From contig NZ_BMRE01000058.1 of NCBI RefSeq assembly GCF_014648475.1, forward strand, positions 1 to 45,593: DNA of 45,593 nucleotides, given 5' to 3'. Shown here piece after piece: positions 6,350 to 12,972 of this stretch (positions within the stretch are counted from its first letter, which is position 1; the number at the start of each line of letters is the position of its first letter). Position numbers and translations under genes: made by a program. Source of the DNA: Lentzea flava (GTDB lineage: Bacteria; Actinomycetota; Actinomycetes; Mycobacteriales; Pseudonocardiaceae). The notes beneath the pieces are model-generated. The model ran no database searches, had not been told where the DNA came from, and worked only from the letters and a program-made list of their open reading frames with translations.

Positions 6350-8608
6350 TTGTTTTCCCGCAAGCGCGCCGGTCTCGGCGTGCTGGGCGTTGCTGTGCTC
6401 TTCGCGTCGCTGACACCCGCTGGTGGTCTCGCGGCGGGCAAGGAGATCTATGTGGACGCTCGGGCGTCGACCGAGCGGCGGGTCGAGGACCTGCTGCGGA
6501 GAATGACGCTCGAGGAGAAGATCGGGCAGATGGTGCAGATCCGCGTCGGGAAGCTGCACGGTGACTGCAACAACGCCAACGGACCGTTGGTCGAGTCGTG
6601 TCTGAAGGCGGTGCTTTCCGACGCGCACACCGGCTCGATCCTGTCCGGTGGTGGTGACGCACCGGTCGACAACACGCCGCGCGCATGGGCCGAGATGAAC
6701 AACGCAATCCAGCGCTATGCGTTGGAGCACAACAGGTTGAAGATCCCGATCATCTACGGCGCCGACGGCGTGCACGGGCACAACAACGTCATCTCCGCGA
6801 CAATGTTCCCGCACCAGATCGGGCTCGGCGCGACGTGGAACCCCGCGCTGCAGGAGCAGATCGGCGTGTCCGCGTCGAAGGCGTTGCGTGCGACCGGGGT
6901 GTTCTGGAACTTTGCGCCGGTGTCGGACATCGCGCGCGACACGCGGTGGGGGCGCTACTACGAGACGTACGGCGAGGACCCGTTCCTCGCGGGGCAGCTG
7001 GCGGCGGCGAACGTGCGCGGGCAGCAGTCGCATGTGGACGACACCGCGCAGCTGACCGCCACCGCGAAGCACTTCGCGGGGTACTCCGCGCCGGAGAACG
7101 GGCACGACCGGTCGCCCGCGCAGATTCCGATCCGGCAGCTGCAGGACGTCGTGCTGCCGTCGTTCCAGGCTCAGTTCGACGCGGGTGTGCGCACGGTGAT
7201 GATCAACTCCGGGTCGATCAACGGCGTGCCGGTGCACGCGTCGAAGTACATGCTGCAGAAGCAACTCCGTGAGCGCATGGGCTTCAAGGGCGTGGCGGTC
7301 TCGGACTGGCAGGACATGAAGTACCTGGTGGACCGGCACAAGGTCGCGCCGGACTACAAGACGGCGATCGCGATGAGCGTCAACGCCGGCGTGGACATGG
7401 CGATGGAGCCGTCGAACGCGGCCGAGTTCACGTCGCTGCTGCTGGCGAACGTGCGCGACGGGTCCGTGTCGCGCGGGCGGATCGACCAGGCGGTGCGGCG
7501 CGTGCTGAAGCTCAAGTTCGACCTGGGGCTGTTCGAGAAGCCGTACGTGGACCCGGCGAAGGCCGACGGGGCCGTCGTGGGAGCGGACCGGGCGTTGGCG
7601 CGTCAGGCGGCCGCCGAGGGCACCGTGCTGCTGAAGAACGACGGCGTGCTGCCGTTGCCGACGTCGGCCAAGAAGATCGTCGTGACCGGCGAGACCGCGG
7701 ACGACGTGCGCCGCCAGCTCGGCGGCTGGACCGTCGAGTGGCAGGGCGTGCCGGACGACTCGCCGCTGCCGCCGACCGCGACCGTGCTGACCGGTGTGCG
7801 TGAGGCCGTTCCAGGTGCTTCTGTCGTGCACGCCGCATCGCCCGCCGCCGCGGTGGCGGAGGCCGCCGGTGCGGACGCGGTCGTCGTCGTCCTGGGCGAG
7901 AAGCCCGGTGCGGAAGGTCCTGCCGACACGGAGAACCCGGCGCTGACGGCCGAGCAGCAGGCGTGGGTGGACGCGGTGCAGGCGACCGGCAGGCCGGTGG
8001 TCGTGGTGCTGCTGACCGCGCGCCCCCAGGTGCTGGGCGGCGCGGCGGACGCGAACGCGCTGCTCGCGGGCTGGCTGCCGGGCAGCGAGGGTGGCAGGGC
8101 GATCGCCGACGTGCTGTTCGGCGCGGTGAACCCGAGCGGCAGGCTGCCGGTGTCGTGGCCCAGGACCCTGGGCGATCCGACGCTCACCTACGACCAGCTG
8201 CCGGGCGCGAACACGTCGGCTTCCGCGAAGTACGACCCGCTGTACCCGTTCGGGCACGGGCTGTCGTACACGTCGTTCACGACGTCGGGCACGTCGGTGT
8301 CGGTTGATCGCTCGACGGGCGTGGTGAAGTTCACGGTGGCGAACACCGGTGGGCGTGCGGGCACCGTCGTGGTGCCGGTCCACGTGCGGCAGCCCGCCTC
8401 GCCCGTTCTGACGCCTGACCAGCGGTTGGTGGGCTGGGCGCGCGTCGAACTCGCCGCTGGTCAGTCGAAACAGGTCGAGGTGTCGTTCAAGCTCGCGCAG
8501 CTGGCGCTGACCGTCGGCGACGTGGACGGCGACGGACGCCGTGAGGTCGCGCGCGGTGCGTACGAGGCCGTGGTGGGTGCGGAGAAGGCCGCGTTCACGG
8601 TGCGCTGA
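6350..8608 (+). CDS. Secreted GH3 beta-glucosidase-like glycoside hydrolase
   Basis: 752 aa from the chosen TTG at 6350. The frame is open back to a GTG at 6221, but GGAGGAG (6335-6341) lies 8 bases before 6350 and that start gives a clean signal peptide (FSRKRAGLGVLGVAVLFASL). GH3 barrel blocks: MTLEEKIGQMVQI, GADGVHGHNNV, WNFAPVSDIARDTRWGR, ATAKHFAGY and VAVSDWQDM with nucleophile D at about residue 319. The C-terminal alpha/beta domain, the PFGHGLSYTSF segment and a fibronectin-III-like domain follow. It hydrolyses beta-glucosides outside the cell, exact linkage unknown. It may complement the polysaccharide lyases, though it is not in an operon with them. Confidence 0.9.
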   Translation: MFSRKRAGLGVLGVAVLFASLTPAGGLAAGKEIYVDARASTERRVEDLLRRMTLEEKIGQMVQIRVGKLHGDCNNANGPLVESCLKAVLSDAHTGSILSGGGDAPVDNTPRAWAEMNNAIQRYALEHNRLKIPIIYGADGVHGHNNVISATMFPHQIGLGATWNPALQEQIGVSASKALRATGVFWNFAPVSDIARDTRWGRYYETYGEDPFLAGQLAAANVRGQQSHVDDTAQLTATAKHFAGYSAPENGHDRSPAQIPIRQLQDVVLPSFQAQFDAGVRTVMINSGSINGVPVHASKYMLQKQLRERMGFKGVAVSDWQDMKYLVDRHKVAPDYKTAIAMSVNAGVDMAMEPSNAAEFTSLLLANVRDGSVSRGRIDQAVRRVLKLKFDLGLFEKPYVDPAKADGAVVGADRALARQAAAEGTVLLKNDGVLPLPTSAKKIVVTGETADDVRRQLGGWTVEWQGVPDDSPLPPTATVLTGVREAVPGASVVHAASPAAAVAEAAGADAVVVVLGEKPGAEGPADTENPALTAEQQAWVDAVQATGRPVVVVLLTARPQVLGGAADANALLAGWLPGSEGGRAIADVLFGAVNPSGRLPVSWPRTLGDPTLTYDQLPGANTSASAKYDPLYPFGHGLSYTSFTTSGTSVSVDRSTGVVKFTVANTGGRAGTVVVPVHVRQPASPVLTPDQRLVGWARVELAAGQSKQVEVSFKLAQLALTVGDVDGDGRREVARGAYEAVVGAEKAAFTVR

Positions 8609-8632
8609 GCTGGCCTGATATCCTTCCTCGTC

Positions 8633-8697
8633 GTGAACGCGCGGCACTCCGCCGTGGAGGAGAGCCGGCTCTTGCCGGTGCCGACCAAGCGCGTCAC
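8633..8697 (+). promoter_or_regulatory. Structured leader of rpsT (candidate S20 autoregulatory RNA)
   Basis: Nested pairing can be drawn. GTGAACGCGC (8633-8642) pairs with GCGCGTCAC (8689-8697) with one bulged A. GGCAC (8643-8647) pairs with GTGCC (8678-8682). Inside are a small TCC/GGA hairpin (8648-8658) and the palindrome AGAGCCGGCTCT (8661-8672). It ends 35 bases before the S20 ATG. Ribosomal-protein mRNAs often carry autoregulatory leaders. Whether S20 binds this one is unknown. Confidence 0.45.
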
Positions 8698-8731
8698 GAA
8701 CTCCGGTTTCGACACAGAAGGGTGATGTCGC

Positions 8732-8998
8732 ATGGCGAACATCAAGTCCCAGCTCAAGCGGATCAAGACCAACGAGAAGGCGCGCCTGCGCAACAAGTCG
8801 GTCAAGTCGTCCCTCAAGACGGCCATCCGCAAGTTCCGCGAGGCTGCCGAGGCCGGTGACAAGGCGAAGGCCCTGGAGCTGCTGCAGGACGCGTCCCGCA
8901 AGCTCGACAAGGCCGCCACCAAGGGTGTCATCCACCCGAACCAGGCCGCCAACAAGAAGTCGGCGATGGCTCTGCGCGCGAACCAGCTCGAGGGCTGA
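8732..8998 (+). CDS. rpsT: 30S ribosomal protein S20
   Basis: 88 aa, full length for bacterial S20. It opens MANIKSQLKRIKTNEKARLR and contains KSVKSSLKTAIRKF and the KGVIHPNQAANKKSAMA C-terminal block, all diagnostic. It is a basic, helical 16S rRNA-binding protein of the small subunit. A structured leader precedes it and a strong intrinsic terminator follows, so it is probably monocistronic. holA lies nearby on the opposite strand, the order I associate with actinobacteria. Confidence 0.98.
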   Translation: MANIKSQLKRIKTNEKARLRNKSVKSSLKTAIRKFREAAEAGDKAKALELLQDASRKLDKAATKGVIHPNQAANKKSAMALRANQLEG

Positions 8999-9026
8999 GT
9001 TCTCGCTCGGTTCTAGCCTCTGCAGA

Positions 9027-9058
9027 AGGGCCCGCTCCCTGTTGAGCGGGCCCTTTTC
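9027..9058 (+). terminator. Intrinsic terminator of rpsT
   Basis: AAGGGCCCGCTC (9027-9038) pairs perfectly with GAGCGGGCCCTT (9045-9056) around a 6-base loop and is followed by TTTT. It is a textbook rho-independent terminator 29 bases after the S20 stop codon. Confidence 0.92.
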
Positions 9059-9086
9059 GCTGTCCTGGTGGCGATGAGGGTTCGGC

Positions 9087-9422
9087 GTGGGACCGCTACG
9101 GCCGGTGTCAACGGTGCCGATGTTCAGCGTGCGGATGGCTCCCGCGATCACGTCCCGAGCTCAACCACCACATGCACGAGCTGTGGACGAACCCGCTGGC
9201 GTTCGACCCGTAGCGGTTCAGCGAGGAGCGCGCCGAGGACAAGGTCCACCGGTGCGGCTGGACGCCGTTCGGTGACGGTCGTGTCGTTCCTGCGCATGTA
9301 AGGACGCGCGGAACTGCGGCGGATGGTCGACGGCCTGACCGGCACCGAGACGTTCAACTGGAAGATCGGTGTCGTGCCCGGCTTCACGGGGGCCCAGTAC
9401 CTGATCGGGGTTCCTCGGCGGT
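9087..9422 (+). pseudogene. Degraded cytochrome P450 remnant
   Basis: Translation from 9172 reads HELWTNPLAFDP-stop-RFSEERAEDKVHRCGWTPFGDG. This matches the P450 stretch that normally reads W.dP..FdPeRF...fpFGgG just before the heme cysteine. The amber codon at 9211-9213 replaces the glutamate of the FDPERF motif, and the heme-binding cysteine segment is missing. Further upstream, PVSTVPMFSVRMA resembles the segment after the ExxR helix. Only the C-terminal third is represented, with deletions and frame changes, so it cannot encode an enzyme. No donor gene is visible; the two intact P450s in the window are of different types. Confidence 0.6.
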
Positions 9423-9431
9423 GAGGGGATC

Positions 9432-9668
9432 TCACTCGCGTGGAGTGGGCCCCTGCCAGTCGCGCAGTTCCGTCGGCATTTGCCGCTCGGGGTCGAACAG
9501 TTCGATGCCGAGCAGTTCGCCGTCGGCACCGAAGTCGAGCACGGCGGCGGTGGTGCCGTCCTCGTCTGAGACCGCGAGCTGCTTGACCGCCTCACCGGGT
9601 CGGATCTCGCGGAACCCGATGTAGGCGGCGTCCGCCTCGCGATCCCATTTGGCGATGAAGGTGAACAC
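9432..9668 (-). CDS. DUF2283 family small protein
   Basis: 78 aa. MFTFIAKWDREADAAYIGF and AVLDFGADGELLGIELFDP match the pattern of DUF2283 proteins (short beta-rich proteins with Y(I/L) and D..G.l.GiEi motifs). Function unknown. The ATG is 9 bases downstream of the holA stop on the same strand, so it is probably co-transcribed with holA. The end lies against the P450 remnant. Confidence 0.75.
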   Translation of the reverse strand: MFTFIAKWDREADAAYIGFREIRPGEAVKQLAVSDEDGTTAAVLDFGADGELLGIELFDPERQMPTELRDWQGPTPRE

Positions 9669-9677
9669 CGGAGTGGC

Positions 9678-10646
9678 CTACCGACGGCCGTGGGCTGCCA
9701 CGATCTTGAGCACCGCGCGCTCCAGCGCGTAGCCGGCGTCGGCCGCCACGCCCTTCACGTCGGCGTTCAGGCCCGCGACCACCTGCATCGCGTCGGCGAG
9801 GCCCGACTGGTCCCAGCCGCGGGCCTGGGCCTGTGCCTTCTTGATCTTCCACGGCGGCATGCCGAGGGGGCCGGCCAGGCTGAACGGGTCGGCTCGGCCC
9901 ACGGCGGACACGCGCGCGACTGTGCGCACGGCGTCTGCCAGTGCGTCGGCTACCAGCACGTGCGGCACGCCCAGTTGCATGGCCCAGCGCAGCGCCTCCA
10001 TCGCGCCCGCTCGGTCGCCAGTCACGGCCTTCTCGGCGACCGCGAAGCCGGTCACCTCGGCCTTGCCCTGGTGGTAGCGGCGGATCTCGTCGACCGTCAC
10101 CTTGCCGTCGGTGTCGGAGACGAGCTGGGACGCCGCCGCGGCCAGCTCGCGCAGGTTCGTGCCCACGGCGTCGATGAGGGTGGCGACGGCCTCGGCGTCG
10201 ATCTTGCCGCCCGCCTGCCGCACCTCGTTGCGGACGAACGCCTCGCGATCAGCCGGCTTGGTGATCTTGGGGCACTCGGTGACGACGGCGCCGGCCTTCT
10301 TCAGTTGTCCTGGCAGGTCCTTGGCCGCCTTGCTGCGGCCACCGCCCGTGTGCACGACGACGAGCGTGACCCCGTCCGCGGGCGCCTTGGCGTAGGAGAC
10401 GACCGTGTCCGCGATCTCCTTGCTGATCTCCTGCGCGTTCTGCAGGACGATCACGCGACCCTCCGCGAACAGCGACGGGCTCACCAGTTCGGCCAGCTCG
10501 GGAGGCGTGAGATCAGTCACCTGCACGCGGGTCAGGTCGGCGTTCGGATCGGCCTTGCGTGCGGCCTCGAGAGCCGCCCGAACGGCCCGTTCGACCAGCA
10601 ACTCCTCCTCGCCGACGACGAGGTGCAGTGACTCCGGTGCGCTCAC
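9678..10646 (-). CDS. holA: DNA polymerase III subunit delta (clamp loader)
   Basis: 322 aa from GTG 10646; GGGAGG lies 9 bases upstream. An ATG at 10655 abuts that site and is less likely. The protein begins APESLHLVVGEEELLVERAV, the standard opening of HolA. GGGRSKAAKDL, the NLREL helix and the late PPWKIKKAQAQARGW block are typical of actinobacterial delta subunits. It opens the beta sliding clamp within the DnaX complex. The comEC-holA-rpsT neighbourhood supports it, although thrC and two small genes separate comEC from holA here. Confidence 0.93.
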   Translation of the reverse strand: MSAPESLHLVVGEEELLVERAVRAALEAARKADPNADLTRVQVTDLTPPELAELVSPSLFAEGRVIVLQNAQEISKEIADTVVSYAKAPADGVTLVVVHTGGGRSKAAKDLPGQLKKAGAVVTECPKITKPADREAFVRNEVRQAGGKIDAEAVATLIDAVGTNLRELAAAASQLVSDTDGKVTVDEIRRYHQGKAEVTGFAVAEKAVTGDRAGAMEALRWAMQLGVPHVLVADALADAVRTVARVSAVGRADPFSLAGPLGMPPWKIKKAQAQARGWDQSGLADAMQVVAGLNADVKGVAADAGYALERAVLKIVAAHGRR

Positions 10647-10735
10647 GCTCCGCATCCTCCCACGTCCCGGATCGTGGACGTTGGTGGCTGAGCAACGGAC
10701 GGTTGCCGTAGCTTGGTCACCACAACTGAACACCG

Positions 10736-10864
10736 CTCATCCAGAGGGGCAGAGGGACCGGCCCGAAGAAGCCCCGGCAACCGGCGTCAGCGCTGAAGTG
10801 CATCACTGCGCGCAGACGATCACGGTGCCAATTCCGACCCGTTCGATTTCGCGGGAAAGATGAG
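10736..10864 (+). promoter_or_regulatory. SAM riboswitch (S-box type) upstream of thrC
   Basis: The core reads CAGAGGGGCAGAGGGACC, then GGCCCGAAGAAGCCCCGGCAACC and, later, GGTGCCAATTCC (10824-10835), all matching the SAM-I consensus. P1 is CTCATC (10736-10741) with GATGAG (10859-10864). P2 is GGGGC (10746-10750) with GCCCC (10771-10775). P4 is CCCG (10838-10841) with CGGG (10852-10855). The 3' strand of P1 runs into the thrC Shine-Dalgarno AGGAG (10863-10867), so ligand-stabilised P1 would hide it: a translational off-switch. Confidence 0.9.
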
Positions 10865-10877
10865 GAGATACCTCGCG

Positions 10878-12134
10878 ATGACTGCTGTCTCTGTGCCCAC
10901 GAGCACCACCTTCGACCTCGGCCCCGCCCGTGCACTGTTGTGCCGTGAGTGCGGAAATGAGACTCCTCTCGCTCCTGAATACGCCTGTCTTGAGTGTTTC
11001 GGGCCGCTGGAAGTGGCCTACGACTTCGGGAAGATCCGGCGCGAGGACATCGAAGCCGGCCCCAGGTCGATCTGGCGCTACCGCGGCCTTCTCCCCGTTC
11101 CGTCCACTGTGGAGCAGCACCCGAACACCGAACCCGGCGGCACCCGCCTGGTCGAGGCCCACAACCTCGCCAAGGCACTGGGCGTGCGCAAGGTCTGGGT
11201 GAAGGACGACACCGGCAACCCCACCCACTCCTTCAAGGACCGCGTGGTCGGCGTCGCGCTCGCAGCGGCCCGCGAACTCGGCTTCAAGGTGCTCGCCTGC
11301 CCGTCCACCGGCAACCTGGCGAACGCGGTCGCGGCGGCCGCGGCCCGCGCGGGCTGGCAGTCCGTGGTTCTCGTTCCCTCCTCTCTCGAGCGCGCCAAGA
11401 TCCTGATGAGCGCCGTCTACGAAGGCGCCCTGATCGCCGTCGACGGCAACTACGACGACGTGAACCGCCTGGCCCAGGAACTCGCCGCGGAGCACGAGGA
11501 CTGGGCGTTCGTGAACGTGAACGTCCGCCCCTACTACGCGGAGGGCTCGAAGACCCTCGGCTACGAGGTCGCCGAGCAGCTCGGCTGGCGCCTGCCCGAC
11601 CAGATCGTCGTGCCCATCGCGTCCGGCTCGCAGCTCACCAAAGTCGACAAGGCGTTCCGCGAACTCGGCCAGCTCGACCTCGTCGAAGCCACCCCGTACC
11701 GCGTGTTCGGCGCCCAGGCCACCGGCTGCAGCCCGGTGTCGGCCGCCTACAAGGAAGGCCACGACGTCATCCGCCCGGTCCGCCCGGACACCATCGCCCG
11801 CTCGCTGGCGATCGGCGCCCCGGCCGACGGCCCCTACGTGCTCGACGCGGTCCGTCGCACCAACGGCGCCATCGAGGACGTGACCGACGAAGAGGTCGTC
11901 GAGGGCATCAAGCTCCTCGCCCGCACCGAGGGCATCTTCGCCGAGACCGCCGGCGGCGTGACCGTGGCGACGGCGAAGAAGCTGATCGAGTCGGGCCAGC
12001 TCGACCCGGACGGCGAGACCGTGCTGCTGATCACCGGCGACGGCCTCAAGACCCTCGACGCGCTCGGCGACACGATCGGCCCGCGCGCGACGGTGCCGCC
12101 GTCGGCCGAGGCCGTCATCAAGGCGCTGGCTTAG
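10878..12134 (+). CDS. thrC: Threonine synthase
   Basis: 418 aa from ATG 10878, with AGGAG 10 bases upstream. The frame is also open to an ATG at 10860, but that lies inside the riboswitch helix. An N-terminal zinc-ribbon-like element has cysteines at 22, 25, 37 and 40. The PLP-binding lysine is K120 in NPTHSFKDRVV, and the phosphate loop is STGNLANA. It converts O-phospho-L-homoserine to threonine using PLP. It sits behind a SAM riboswitch, away from other threonine genes in this window, and is followed by a strong hairpin. The zinc-ribbon form is a common variant of the enzyme. Confidence 0.95.
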   Translation: MTAVSVPTSTTFDLGPARALLCRECGNETPLAPEYACLECFGPLEVAYDFGKIRREDIEAGPRSIWRYRGLLPVPSTVEQHPNTEPGGTRLVEAHNLAKALGVRKVWVKDDTGNPTHSFKDRVVGVALAAARELGFKVLACPSTGNLANAVAAAAARAGWQSVVLVPSSLERAKILMSAVYEGALIAVDGNYDDVNRLAQELAAEHEDWAFVNVNVRPYYAEGSKTLGYEVAEQLGWRLPDQIVVPIASGSQLTKVDKAFRELGQLDLVEATPYRVFGAQATGCSPVSAAYKEGHDVIRPVRPDTIARSLAIGAPADGPYVLDAVRRTNGAIEDVTDEEVVEGIKLLARTEGIFAETAGGVTVATAKKLIESGQLDPDGETVLLITGDGLKTLDALGDTIGPRATVPPSAEAVIKALA

Positions 12135-12147
12135 TTCACCTCCTTCC

Positions 12148-12177
12148 GGTCCGGGGACGCCTCCGCGTCCCCGGACC
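12148..12177 (+). terminator. GC hairpin terminator after thrC
   Basis: GGTCCGGGGACGC (12148-12160) and GCGTCCCCGGACC (12165-12177) make a perfect 13-bp stem with a CTCC loop, starting 13 bases after the thrC stop. It has no U-tract, as is frequent in high-GC actinobacteria. Confidence 0.8.
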
Positions 12178-12222
12178 GCGTCGTACCGCGCGGCGGTCGG
12201 TGGTTGCTGTCATGCTCCGGGC

Positions 12223-12507
12223 ATGGAGCTTCCCGAGCCCTGGACGGTCGTCGACGACGAGACCAGGACCGCGCTCGAGGACCAGCTGCGAACCGAAGTC
12301 GCCGACGGCCACGCGCTCTTCGGCAAGCCGGTCACAGCGGTTGCCCGCTGCGACCGTTGTGACGAGGTGCTGTACACCGTCGACGAGGAACCCGCGTGGT
12401 TCGCCCAGGTTCACCTCACCTGGCGGCGAACTCCGGACACCCCGCCGTGGCCACGGGCGAAGCGACTGCCCTCGCCGTTGACCGGGAGCCTCCTCGACCA
12501 CCACTGA
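12223..12507 (+). CDS. Small hypothetical protein with a CxxC motif
   Basis: 94 aa starting MELPEPWTVVDDETRTALED. The middle contains ARCDRCDEVLYTVDE, a single CxxC pair that could bind metal only with other ligands or as a dimer, and then VHLTWRRTPDTPPWPRAK. I do not recognise a family. The acidic N-terminal half, the tryptophan-rich core and third-position GC like neighbouring genes support a real gene. It is convergent with the small gene at 12517, with only 9 bases between stops. Confidence 0.55.
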   Translation: MELPEPWTVVDDETRTALEDQLRTEVADGHALFGKPVTAVARCDRCDEVLYTVDEEPAWFAQVHLTWRRTPDTPPWPRAKRLPSPLTGSLLDHH

Positions 12508-12516
12508 ACCGTTGCG

Positions 12517-12972
12517 TCAGAAGGAGATCGCGTCCGTCCGCATCCAGCCGGTGCGCGGAAAGCGTTGCAGGCCTTCCATGACGTGCGGCCCGATCGGTTC
12601 CACATTCGCGCGCCACGCCACGATCCGTTGCGGCCAAGGGGCTTCCTCCTTCAGCAGGTTGTAGTAATGGGCGTGCCAGTCGTGCGGTGCGATCCGCAGC
12701 GCGTCGTCGAACACGTGGTCCGCGACGAGGTCGTACGCCTCTTCCGGCTTGGCGGCCTCGGTGGGCGGCAGCACGTGCGTGACCGTCGCCCGGTAGGTGA
12801 GGGCTCGGGTGCCGTCTTCGAGTGTTTCGCAGATGTAGTAACCGAAATCGGGTTTGAGCTCGTCGTGCGGCCATGGCGTCGCCGCGTAGTTCGTCTGCCA
12901 CATGGCCCACGCGAGTCCGGGCGTGCCACCGGGAACCGGGTGGCGCGCGTTGTACAGCCTGATCCAGACCAT
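12517..12972 (-). CDS. Hypothetical protein, aromatic-rich
   Basis: 151 aa from ATG 12972, preceded by the purine-rich GAGAAGGAGAAGAGG. The sequence (WIRLYNARHPVPGGTPGLAW, DFGYYICETLEDGTRALTYR, HDWHAHYYNLLKEEAPWPQR) is rich in W, Y and H and reads like a folded soluble protein, but I cannot assign a family. It lies just downstream of comEC on the same strand. The comEC reading frame continues through its first 322 bases in another frame, which is unusual. Confidence 0.7.
   Translation of the reverse strand: MVWIRLYNARHPVPGGTPGLAWAMWQTNYAATPWPHDELKPDFGYYICETLEDGTRALTYRATVTHVLPPTEAAKPEEAYDLVADHVFDDALRIAPHDWHAHYYNLLKEEAPWPQRIVAWRANVEPIGPHVMEGLQRFPRTGWMRTDAISF

Noticed and set aside
7512..7838. 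Arg/Ser-rich open frame inside the GH3 gene
   Set aside because: Antisense shadow with extreme Arg content. No support beyond being open.
5900..9151. 1083-residue open frame on the minus strand opposite GH3 and rpsT
   Set aside because: His/Arg/Val-rich shadow of the GH3 gene's codon pattern, with no recognisable domain.
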